Source: Bacteroidetes bacterium CG2_30_32_10 (GTDB lineage Bacteria > Bacteroidota > Bacteroidia > Bacteroidales > CG2-30-32-10). Taken from it: a DNA stretch of 9,003 nucleotides. The translations under genes were made by a program, and so were the position numbers. The notes below the pieces were generated by a model that saw only the letters and a program-made list of their open reading frames with translations, was not told the origin of the DNA and made no database searches. Below are positions 1 through 6,693 of the stretch, one piece after another (positions within the stretch are counted from its first letter, which is position 1; the number at the start of each line of letters is the position of its first letter). The stretch is taken from the NCBI GenBank assembly GCA_001872995.1, contig MNXO01000160.1, forward strand, positions 1 to 9,003. Reading direction: 5' to 3'.

Positions 1-65
1 GTTTATAACTTTATTAAATTTGATTTCTTTGATTGATATGAATTGTAGAGTTTTTAGAGATGCCC
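1..65. mobile_element. Probable terminal end of an insertion sequence (body lies left of the window)
   Basis: Read on the minus strand from position 65, the sequence begins GGGCATCTCTAAAAACTCTA. The TolC reading frame to the right loses all family resemblance exactly at this point. The terminus resembles the right-hand IS terminus at 8821, which begins GGGTCTGCTGAATAACTCTA: both start GGG and share AACTCTA at the same depth, allowing small gaps. Both are preceded by an AT-rich TTTA or TAAA sequence, as is common for IS5-type target sites. No transposase coding is visible in the 65 bases. The boundary is inferred from the gene truncation plus terminal similarity; the element itself is not seen. 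Confidence 0.5.
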
Positions 66-1358
66 TTTAATTAAAGTTCTGTCATATATTTTCTTAGAAA
101 GGTTGATTGTTTCTTTTTGGGTATTGAATTTGTCCATCGCATTAAGGCAAGCATTTTTCGACTGCTCATAATCCAACAACAAACTTTGTTCTAACATACT
201 TTTTGTGTTTTGCATTTTATAAAGTTGGAGTTTTGCTTGTTTAAGTTTAACAATACGCGAACCACTGCTGAATATCGGAATGGTCATACCAACACCTATC
301 ATATCTGGTGGGGTAAACGAAAGTGCTTTATCATTAAAGTTCTCGTCGTGTGTATAAAAAGCAGTAATATCTGGCAAAAAAGCAGATTTATTTAATTTTA
401 CATTTAATCCTGCTAATTTTTCCTGCGATTCTATAAGCATATAGTCGGGTTGCGATTTCACATCATATTTTTGTAATAACATGGCAGCAATTCTTTCAAC
501 CTCAATCATACTATTAATATCTTCTGTAAGTTGAACGTCTGCATAAATATCCATTCCCATCTGAAACTTAAGTAAATTCTTTGCAATTTCACTTTGACGT
601 TTCAACATATCTAAAGCATTCAAAATGGTATTTGTTGTTATTCTGATTTGGTCAACGTCAGTTTCTTCAATTAAACCTACTTTGTTGATAGCCTCAAGCT
701 CAGTGAGTAGTTTGTTGGTGTTTTGATAGGTCGAATCCAAAACTTTTACATTTTCTTCAGCAATTAAAACCAAATAATAAGCGTTAGACACATTTTGTTT
801 TAAATCGTATTCAGATTTGGTAATAGCAATTTCAGACAAACTTTTAAACACTTTAGAAGTTTGAAGTCCTACCAAATAAGCACCACTAAAAATTATTTGT
901 GAAGCAGTGATATCTAAGGTTAATCCCCATTTCAAATCTTTGGTACTAGTGGTGCCTGAAGAATTGTTATTAGCATTGCTTAAGCTGTCTAAGATATGAG
1001 TAATATATGGATTTTGCCATTGGGCATTTCCGGCACCAAACATTGCATACAATGGAACAAAATAATCGGATAAAGAACTAAATTGTTCAATTGTTGGCGA
1101 TAATGTTAGCATATAAGAATATGCAAATTTCCCATTTACCTGAGGTAAACCAATAGCAGTAGTTTCCCAAATTTTTTTCTTAGCTATTTCCAAATCAAGA
1201 TTAGAATTCTTCATTGTGGGACTATTTTGCATCGCATAATCCTGTGCATCTTTTAAACTTAGTTTAAACGTGCTGTCTTTTTTCGTTTCTTGAGCATTCA
1301 GGAACTTTGCAAAGCCCACTCCCAGCAATAATAATATTAATATAAACCGTTTTTTCAT
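54..1358 (-). pseudogene. TolC-family outer-membrane efflux protein, 3' end truncated, probably by an IS
   Basis: This is an outer-membrane channel subunit of a tripartite efflux pump (OEP/TolC family). Residues 1-22 form a Sec signal peptide (MKKRFILILLLLG core, A-x-A-like end at LNA). The first OEP repeat follows, with 'LKDAQDYAMQNSPTMK' near 35-50 and the helix turn 'NKVGLIEETDVDQ' at about 225-237. The second repeat starts near 300. It has the strand 'GVGMTIPIFSSGSRI' at about 355-369, but stops at 'SKKIYDRTLIKGHL', where family members normally continue with a K-[YF]-K-x-G turn and a final long helix of about 50 residues. The last codons (GHL, stop) lie in the putative IS end, so native sequence ends at Lys431. 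Losing the last helix should prevent folding of the trimeric barrel. The gene lies 11 bp downstream of the minus-strand TetR gene and is probably co-transcribed with it. In related genomes such a TetR-TolC pair is often followed by HlyD and RND pump genes; none is visible here. Confidence 0.8.
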
Positions 1359-1369
1359 TGTGTTGTTCT

Positions 1370-1987
1370 TTAAAGTTTTGTTTTCATTTTATTTTCTAAA
1401 TATTCTATGCCATTTTTATTGGCTATACCACGAATATGGTATATAAACAGGGTGTTAAATAATTCGGTAAAAGAGTATTCTTTGGTTAATTCTTCATTAT
1501 TTAACATGTTTTCAATACGGGCAAGGTAAAAGCGAGCAATAATATCAATATTCATATCATCACGATACAAACCTTGTTTAATACCTTCTTCCATATTTTG
1601 TTTGATATTATTAACAATATGTACCTTTCTATACTCAGTATGTATTTTCCATGCCTTTGGGTAGTATTTCTGTAAATCATAGGTAACCGAAGGATGAATG
1701 CGCTGCATTTGTTCAGAGATGCTTTTACTTATAATAAGGAGAACGTCAATGGCATTGTCTTTTTCATTAAATAAATTCCCCATTTCGCACTCCGAATTAT
1801 TAATATGTAAGTTTACCACTTGTTCTATCAAATCATTTTTATCTTTAAATAATTGATATAATGTTTTTTTCGATATACCAAGCTCTCTGGCAACCTCTTC
1901 CATGGTAATACTTTTTATACCGCATTTGTATAGAACAGTAGTTATTTTTTCGAGATACTCAATTTTTTTACTTTTTTCTTCCGTCAT
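1370..1987 (-). CDS. TetR/AcrR-family transcriptional regulator (minus-strand module)
   Basis: This is a 205-residue dimeric repressor of the usual TetR length. The N-terminal helix-turn-helix is clear at about residues 27-49: ITMEEVARELGISKKTLYQLF, with the family's G-[IV]-[ST]-x-x-T-[LI]-Y-x-[YL]-F signature. The C-terminal ligand and dimer domain contains 'DLQKYYPKAWKIH' at about 104-116 and 'NMEEGIKQGLYRDDMN' at about 131-146. The same elements recur in the second TetR (2225-2857), so the two are paralogues. It is the first gene of a two-gene operon with the truncated TolC and is divergent from the second TetR gene. The start at 1987 follows a run of seven A with no G-rich ribosome site, normal for this phylum. 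A promoter candidate lies at 2005-2036. The ligand is unknown; efflux control is inferred from context. Confidence 0.9.
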   Translation of the reverse strand: MTEEKSKKIEYLEKITTVLYKCGIKSITMEEVARELGISKKTLYQLFKDKNDLIEQVVNLHINNSECEMGNLFNEKDNAIDVLLIISKSISEQMQRIHPSVTYDLQKYYPKAWKIHTEYRKVHIVNNIKQNMEEGIKQGLYRDDMNIDIIARFYLARIENMLNNEELTKEYSFTELFNTLFIYHIRGIANKNGIEYLENKMKTKL

Positions 1988-2004
1988 TTTTTTAAAATAA
2001 AATG

Positions 2005-2036
2005 CAAAGTAAATAAAAATAAACTATGGAAACAAA
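2005..2036 (-). promoter_or_regulatory. Candidate Bacteroidetes-type promoter for the minus-strand TetR-TolC operon
   Basis: On the minus strand a TTTG (-33 like) at 2036-2033 is followed after 20 bases by TTACTTTG at 2012-2005, one base off the TAnnTTTG -7 consensus. Transcription would start near 1998, leaving a leader of about 11 bases before the ATG at 1987. Spacing and orientation fit; the sequence is AT-rich, so chance matches are possible. Confidence 0.5.
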
Positions 2037-2067
2037 TTTAAGTTCAAAAGTTTTTAAAGTTTATTTT
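2016..2067. repeat. Ten-bp perfect inverted repeat flanking the -33 box of the minus-strand promoter
   Basis: AAAATAAACT at 2016-2025 and its exact reverse complement AGTTTATTTT at 2058-2067 are separated by 32 bases. The centres are 42 bp apart, about four helical turns. The pair brackets the -33 candidate at 2033-2036, so it could be a two-site operator for the minus-strand TetR. The arms are very AT-rich, so chance occurrence is a real alternative. Confidence 0.3.
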
Positions 2068-2150
2068 GACTTTTTTTGGCAAAATTAAGAGGTACTTTAT
2101 TCCTAATAAATAACAAATCGGTAAATGAACGAAATCTCTCTTTAAATTTT

Positions 2151-2184
2151 TTTGTTGATATATTAAAAAAATAAATTATTTTTG
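2151..2184 (+). promoter_or_regulatory. Promoter of the plus-strand TetR-TolC-HlyD-permease operon
   Basis: TTTGTTG at 2151-2157 serves as the -33 element. After 19 bases comes TATTTTTG at 2177-2184, a full match to TAnnTTTG. Transcription should start near 2191, inside the left arm of the operator at 2190-2217. That leaves a leader of about 34 bases before the ATG at 2225. Confidence 0.65.
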
Positions 2185-2189
2185 CAGCG

Positions 2190-2217
2190 GTAAACTAATT
2201 TACAATATTTAGTTTAC
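2190..2217. promoter_or_regulatory. Inverted-repeat operator, probably for the downstream TetR regulator
   Basis: GTAAACTAA at 2190-2198 and TTAGTTTAC at 2209-2217 are perfect 9-bp inverted arms with a 10-base spacer. A shorter nested palindrome, GTAAA-N4-TTTAC, lies at 2190-2203. The site begins at the predicted transcription start and ends 7 bases before the TetR start codon, the position expected for autorepression. A degenerate second copy with identical spacing lies at 2874-2901. Confidence 0.65.
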
Positions 2218-2224
2218 ATATTTT

Positions 2225-2857
2225 ATGAAAGCAAGAGAAATAGATATTCAAGCAAGAGTTTTGGAAGTGGCACAAGCACTTTTTTTAAAAAAAGGATATA
2301 GCAATGTAACTACTGATAACATTGCTTTTGAAGCTGGTATTACAAAAAAAACACTCTATCGTTATTTTATAAGTAAAAAAGAAATATTAGACCAAGTGGT
2401 AAGCCACGTTAAAAATAATCTTACGAATGAGATTTACAGTATTTTGCTTACAGAAGATTTAAGTTTCCCGGAAAAATTAAAAAAGATTATTACTGCTTTT
2501 GCTGTAAGTTTATCTGCCATTACCACTGACTTTCTTGCTGATGTTCAAAAAAATGTTCCTGATGTATGGAAACAAATTAATGAATTCAAAAGAGATACTG
2601 TTACCAATCATTTTAGCAAGTTATTTGACGAGGGAATTAAAAATGGTCATATTAATAAAAATATAAATAAAGAGTTTACCATTTTGATATTTTTAAGTGC
2701 CATTGATAACTTGTTTAACCCCTATTTTCTTAAGCAATTGCCACAAGAAATAATTAAACATATTCCTAATTCGGCAAATGATATTTTAGAAGGCATATTT
2801 AAAGTGATTTACGAAGGCATTTTAACCGATGATACTAAACAACAATATAATAATTAA
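2225..2857 (+). CDS. TetR/AcrR-family transcriptional regulator of the efflux operon
   Basis: This is a 210-residue TetR-type repressor. The DNA-binding domain spans about residues 8-55, with the helix-turn-helix VTTDNIAFEAGITKKTLYRYF at about 28-48. The C-terminal regulatory domain contains 'DVQKNVPDVWKQINEFKR' (about 115-132), the counterpart of a similar block in the divergent TetR, and 'LFDEGIKNGHINKNINKEF' at about 142-160. The gene leads a four-gene operon; the TolC gene follows after 28 bases. It most likely represses its own operon by binding the inverted repeat at 2190-2217 until a pump substrate binds. Codons for residues 19-23 contain a T7A7 palindrome at 2279-2294, a possible slippage site. 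The family call is firm; ligand and target are inferred. Confidence 0.92.
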   Translation: MKAREIDIQARVLEVAQALFLKKGYSNVTTDNIAFEAGITKKTLYRYFISKKEILDQVVSHVKNNLTNEIYSILLTEDLSFPEKLKKIITAFAVSLSAITTDFLADVQKNVPDVWKQINEFKRDTVTNHFSKLFDEGIKNGHINKNINKEFTILIFLSAIDNLFNPYFLKQLPQEIIKHIPNSANDILEGIFKVIYEGILTDDTKQQYNN

Positions 2858-2873
2858 AAAAATTTATAACAAA

Positions 2874-2901
2874 GTAAACTAAATAATGAGTATGAGTATA
2901 C
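2874..2901. promoter_or_regulatory. Degenerate second operator over the TolC translation start
   Basis: GTAAACTAA at 2874-2882 is identical to the left arm of the operator at 2190. After the same 10-base spacer comes TGAGTATAC at 2893-2901, which matches TTAGTTTAC at 7 of 9 positions. It covers the annotated ATG at 2886. It may be an auxiliary repressor site, or the operator of an internal promoter I cannot see. Confidence 0.4.
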
Positions 2902-4271
2902 CAAAGTGTTTTTGTATGAAAATTAAAACATTAAAAAATTCCCTTTTCATTGCATGTTTTTTAGGGATGTCATTCGTTTCTTTTGGACAAAGCAACAACT
3001 TCTTGTCAAGAAGCGAATTGATAAAGAAAGCCATTGATAAAAGCTATCTTATTGCCAATACCAATGCAGAAATAAACAAAACACGAATTGATAGATATAA
3101 AACATATCAATCATATCTGCCAAATATCAGTATTAATTCGTCTTACACAAGATTAAATGATGATATATCAATGACTTTACCAACTTTAAAAATACCTGTT
3201 TCTTTACCAGGGTTACCTCCAGGTTTTGCACTAGAACCTTCAATACCTCCAATCGTACTTCAAAATAAAAACATTTTTAAAACAGATGTTTCTGCTTCCA
3301 TGTTATTGTTTTCTGGGTTGAAAGTTCCTTTATTATCGAAAGCAGCTTATCATAAAGAGTTGGCTGAGGGCTATATGATTGAAAAAGAAGAAATAGATAT
3401 TATGTTAGAAATAACAGATTATTACGATCGACTTGCTCTATTAGACCAATCGCTGATTGTGCTTAACGATAGCAAAATTCGTCTGGATGAAGAAACTGCT
3501 TTTGCAGAAAAAGCATATAAAGTGGGTTTGATTTCAGCGTATGATTTGAGCAAAATTGAAATAGTAAAACAAGAATTAAAAGCAAAACAAATTGATATCG
3601 ACTCAAAACGTAAAATGATTATCTCTAAACTGAATCAAATGACCGATATTTCGAAAGAAGAACTCGAAAACATACACCCATCTCTTGAAATTTGGAACAT
3701 AGATATCTCGAATACACAAGTAGAATCTCGAACTGAACTAAAATCGCTTAAAGAAGCAATCTATGCAACCGATTACAGCAAAAAAGCAGACTTGACTTCT
3801 TATATGCCCAATGTTTTTGCTTTCTCAAAAAAGGAATTGTACACCAAAGACCTATCAGCACTTGACCCAGAATGGTACGTGGGTGTTGGTTTGCGTTGGA
3901 ATATTTTGGATGGAGGGCAAAATTATCGGAATATGCAAAAAACAAAATTAGATTTATCTATCGCTCAAAACAATTACCACAACACCTTGTCGCTCCTTCA
4001 ACTAAATATGGAAAAGTCACAATATGAATTAGAAGAAATGAATCAATTAATAAATGTTGCTTCCGAAAAGAAAAATATCGCAATAAAGGGGCTTAAAATT
4101 AGCATCAAACAATACGAACTTGGATTAAGTAATATTACAGAACGATTAGCTGCCGAAACTGATTATCAAAATGCTTGCTTGGAATACATACAGTCAATTT
4201 ACCAACAAAGAATCGCTTGTACAAAATTTTTAGAGGCTAACGGAAGTCTCACCATTGATAAAATAAACTAA
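2886..4271 (+). CDS. TolC-family outer-membrane efflux protein
   Basis: This is the outer-membrane channel of the exporter encoded by this operon. The product is 461 residues from the first ATG, a usual length for the OEP family. A Sec signal peptide is evident from Met11 (KIKTLKN basic part, hydrophobic FIACFLGMSFVSF, ending near FGQ). Starting at 2916 would give a conventional 25-residue signal, whereas the ATG at 2886 adds an unusual ten-residue leader with two Cys; the true start may be 2916. Both OEP repeats are intact. The first has the turn 'YKVGLISAYDLSK' (about 211-223). The second has the strand 'YVGVGLRWNILDGGQ' (about 331-345) and the turn 'YELGLSNITERL' (about 410-421), followed by a full final helix. 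The adaptor gene starts 21 bases downstream. The pump type comes from the neighbours; the substrate is unknown. Confidence 0.9.
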   Translation: MSMSIPKCFCMKIKTLKNSLFIACFLGMSFVSFGQSNNFLSRSELIKKAIDKSYLIANTNAEINKTRIDRYKTYQSYLPNISINSSYTRLNDDISMTLPTLKIPVSLPGLPPGFALEPSIPPIVLQNKNIFKTDVSASMLLFSGLKVPLLSKAAYHKELAEGYMIEKEEIDIMLEITDYYDRLALLDQSLIVLNDSKIRLDEETAFAEKAYKVGLISAYDLSKIEIVKQELKAKQIDIDSKRKMIISKLNQMTDISKEELENIHPSLEIWNIDISNTQVESRTELKSLKEAIYATDYSKKADLTSYMPNVFAFSKKELYTKDLSALDPEWYVGVGLRWNILDGGQNYRNMQKTKLDLSIAQNNYHNTLSLLQLNMEKSQYELEEMNQLINVASEKKNIAIKGLKISIKQYELGLSNITERLAAETDYQNACLEYIQSIYQQRIACTKFLEANGSLTIDKIN

Positions 4272-4292
4272 TCATTCAAATAGAAAAAAATT

Positions 4293-5258
4293 ATGAAAAA
4301 AATAAATTATATAATATTAGCAGCAATAGTAATGCTTTCTGCTTGTCATAATGGTTCAAATCTTAAAAACAAGATTGAAGGAAAAGTTAAAAAAGATCAG
4401 ATTGCAATAGCTCCGAAAGTTCCGGGTAGAATATTAAAAATATACGTGAATGAGTCAGACATCGTAAAAGAAGGTGATACGCTTGCTTTATTGGATATGC
4501 CTGATATTGAAGCAAAACTTTTACAAGTAGAAGGGGCATACATTTCAGCAAAAGCTCAATATGAAATGGCATTAAATGGAGCCACACAATATGAGCGAAA
4601 ACAAATAGAAGCAAAGTATGCTGCCGATTATGAACAATATTTACTTGCCGAAAAAAGTTTTTCACGTATCAAACAGATGTTCAATGATTCGTTAATTGCT
4701 ACTCAAAAATATGATGAAGTACTTGCTAAATATAATGCATCAAAAGCACAGCTGGATGCTACCCTCGCTCAAAAAAATGACATCGCGAATGGAGTAAGAA
4801 AAGAAAAAATCGAAATGGCACTAGGAGATATGAAAAGAGCTGAGGGAGCTTATAAAGAAGTATTGACGGCGTTTAATGAAAGGTATATTATTGCACCAAA
4901 AGACATGACTATTGAATCGATAACTCTTAAAGCAGGAGAACTCCTGTTGCCAGGTTATAATTTTATTATAGGATGTGAGTTAGACGGAATATACTTTCGC
5001 TTTACAATTAATGAAAAGAAAATAGGCAAATACGAAAAAGACAAAACTTATAATGTGGAAGTTCCTGATAGCAAGTTGATCATACCTTGTAAACTTACTG
5101 GTATTAAACAATTAGCCGGGTATGCAAACAAAACATCTAGTTTTGCCAATTACGAATTGGGAGAAGCCGTATATGAATTAAAATTGGTGCCAGAAGATTA
5201 TTCCATTGTTAAAAACATTTATGTTAATATGACCGTATTATTGGAGGAAGAAAAATGA
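4293..5258 (+). CDS. HlyD-family periplasmic adaptor (membrane-fusion) lipoprotein
   Basis: This periplasmic adaptor should link the inner-membrane permease to the TolC channel. The 321-residue product begins with a lipoprotein signal: basic MKKINY, a hydrophobic stretch, and the lipobox LSAC with Cys18, so it is probably lipid-anchored. The first half of the lipoyl (barrel-sandwich) domain is at about 38-70, 'APKVPGRILKIYVNESD..VKEGDTLALLD'. A long helical hairpin rich in Ala, Glu, Lys and Gln covers about 72-195. The second lipoyl half is at about 198-225, 'IIAPKDMTIESITLKAGELL', followed by a beta-barrel domain to the C-terminus. The layout resembles adaptors of ABC-2 type exporters such as E. 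coli YbhG and YhiI. Its stop overlaps the permease start by four bases (ATGA at 5255-5258), indicating translational coupling. Confidence 0.9.
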   Translation: MKKINYIILAAIVMLSACHNGSNLKNKIEGKVKKDQIAIAPKVPGRILKIYVNESDIVKEGDTLALLDMPDIEAKLLQVEGAYISAKAQYEMALNGATQYERKQIEAKYAADYEQYLLAEKSFSRIKQMFNDSLIATQKYDEVLAKYNASKAQLDATLAQKNDIANGVRKEKIEMALGDMKRAEGAYKEVLTAFNERYIIAPKDMTIESITLKAGELLLPGYNFIIGCELDGIYFRFTINEKKIGKYEKDKTYNVEVPDSKLIIPCKLTGIKQLAGYANKTSSFANYELGEAVYELKLVPEDYSIVKNIYVNMTVLLEEEK

Positions 5259-6442
5259 TGAAACGATTTTTTAGCATCGTAAAAAGAGAATTAAAGCATT
5301 TTATTTTTACACCTATAGCCATGTTGATATTGTTTGGTGGTCCACTAATCTTTGGATTAATAATAGGATTAGTTTATTTAAATGCCAAACCGCTCGATTT
5401 GCCTATTGTGGTAGTTGATGAAGATAATACTATTTTGAGTCAAAATATTATTGAGGCATTGGAAGAAAATCAGTTTTTGAAAGTAATAAAAGTTACCCCC
5501 AATGAATTTGAAGCACAAAAATATTTTAGAAACCAAACAGTAGAGGGTATTGTTACTATTCCCTCTCGTTTTGAAGCAGATATTCAACAAAAACGCAATC
5601 CCGAAATAGATGTAAATTTAAACGCAATAAACATATTAACATCCAATTATATCAATACAGGTATCATAAAAACATTGAGTACAATTAATGCAGGTATTGA
5701 AATTAATAGTTTACAGAAAAAGGGAATGCCGAATAATACAGCTAACGATCAATTTGAGTCATTTAAAATTAATGTGGACCGATATTATAATCCTGAATCA
5801 AATTATTTGCGTTTTCTATGGCCCGGTATCACTGGCACTATCTTGCAACAGATTTTTCTTTTGGTAATTGCCATCATATTTGCCAAAGAGTTTGAAAAGA
5901 ACACTTTCCATGAAATACTAAAATATTCAAAATCAACCACCACCATACTTCTTGCAAAATCTTTTCCATACCTTGTAATGATGACATTCATTTGGATTGG
6001 AATGCTTTATTTGATGTATCCTTTATTTCATATTGATATCATTGGCTCATTTTGGGTAATATTGACATTTTCGTTATTATTTATATTATCGTTATTATTT
6101 ATGGGAGTGATGGTAAGTCTATTATTTCCCACACAATTATTGTCCACGGAAATATTAATGATAATAGCGTCTCCGAGCTTTATTGTGAGTGGTTACACAT
6201 GGCCCGTATCGCAAATGCCTGTATTTATTCAATATATTGCAAATGCTTTGCCGCTCACCCACTTTTTAAGCGGCTTTAGAAAAATAGTATTTATGGGGAA
6301 CAATTTGCTTGATGTTAAAAGTGAAATATTTGCATTGCTAATCTTGTTGTTAATTTCTATTACTATTTCTTGGTTTAGTTTGAATTATAAAATTAAAAAA
6401 GACAGGAAAAAGGAAATTCAGAACCAATTAAACCTATGGTAA
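5255..6442 (+). CDS. ABC-2 type transporter permease (YhhJ/YbhR-like)
   Basis: This is an inner-membrane subunit of an ABC-2 exporter, 395 residues, near the family norm. Visible architecture: a cytoplasmic N-terminus 'MMKRFFSIVKREL'; TM1 at about 21-43; a large periplasmic domain at about 44-185, starting 'PIVVVDEDNT' as in ABC2_membrane_3 proteins; then TM segments at about 188-210, 236-256, 264-292, 298-315 and 355-377. The motif SGYTWPVSQMP at about 312-322 matches the conserved SG-[FY]-T-[FW]-P segment of this family. Translation is coupled to HlyD by a 4-base overlap. No Walker A/B ATPase domain is fused to it or encoded in the window, and the second permease often paired with such genes in Bacteroidetes is missing. 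A separate ATPase could act in trans. Family assignment is strong; function as a working pump is uncertain. Confidence 0.88.
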   Translation: MMKRFFSIVKRELKHFIFTPIAMLILFGGPLIFGLIIGLVYLNAKPLDLPIVVVDEDNTILSQNIIEALEENQFLKVIKVTPNEFEAQKYFRNQTVEGIVTIPSRFEADIQQKRNPEIDVNLNAINILTSNYINTGIIKTLSTINAGIEINSLQKKGMPNNTANDQFESFKINVDRYYNPESNYLRFLWPGITGTILQQIFLLVIAIIFAKEFEKNTFHEILKYSKSTTTILLAKSFPYLVMMTFIWIGMLYLMYPLFHIDIIGSFWVILTFSLLFILSLLFMGVMVSLLFPTQLLSTEILMIIASPSFIVSGYTWPVSQMPVFIQYIANALPLTHFLSGFRKIVFMGNNLLDVKSEIFALLILLLISITISWFSLNYKIKKDRKKEIQNQLNLW

Positions 6443-6594
6443 TAAAAGACAATATTGATTTTCAAGTTTTTCAACAAATAGCTACTTTAATTTAGGTAAA
6501 AAAACATCCGAATAAGATTAAGTTAAAAAACCGACTTTTAGAAAACATAGGCTTTGTAATCTATGGATTAATTATAATAAACTTTGTATCCTAA
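6436..6594 (+). pseudogene. Possible degenerate small gene downstream of the permease
   Basis: An ATG at 6436 overlaps the permease stop codon and opens a frame reading MVIKDNIDFQVFQQIATLI. A TAG at 6493-6495 interrupts it, and it continues in the same frame for 32 codons (including KHPNKIKLKNRLLENIGF and a hydrophobic end) to TAA at 6592. The overlap with the upstream gene and the continuing frame suggest a decayed fourth operon member. I do not recognise the family, and it does not look like the start of a permease. Chance is possible in AT-rich DNA. Confidence 0.2.
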
Positions 6595-6693
6595 TAATGT
6601 ACAAGATATAGTTTTTTTATAAAAGGAATAAATAGTATTTTTGCAATTATTGGTTTTGAAAAAATCAGATATTTTATACCACATTCTTCATAA
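6443..6693. other. Intergenic region between the efflux operon and the glycan genes
   Basis: Apart from the possible remnant (to 6594) and the promoter candidate at 6636, I see no gene here. A short inverted repeat, CATAG at 6546-6550 and CTATG at 6561-6565, has no following T-run, so no convincing terminator separates the two transcription units. Confidence 0.5.
6636..6643 (+). promoter_or_regulatory. Candidate -7 promoter element for the glycosyltransferase-methyltransferase pair
   Basis: TATTTTTG matches TAnnTTTG fully and is the same octamer, with the same following CA, as in the efflux promoter at 2177. The -33 region near 6611-6620 is only a T-run, a weak match. The predicted start, near 6650, gives a leader of about 44 bases before the ATG at 6694. 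Confidence 0.45.

Noticed and set aside
210..395. Plus-strand open frame opposite the truncated TolC gene
   Set aside because: It lies antisense within a recognisable gene and its product resembles no family.
3748..3945. Minus-strand open frame inside the second TolC gene
   Set aside because: Antisense to a clear gene, with no family resemblance.
4387..4665. Minus-strand 92-codon open frame inside the HlyD gene
   Set aside because: It is antisense to a well-supported gene with no promoter or recognisable protein; a by-product of codon bias.
5378..6279. Three short open frames (two minus, one plus) within the permease gene
   Set aside because: All overlap a complete permease; their products are low-complexity translations of membrane-protein codons.
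6520..6565. Possible terminator hairpins after the permease (AAGT/ACTT and CATAG/CTATG)
   Set aside because: Stems are only 4-5 bp with 10-base loops and no T-run follows.
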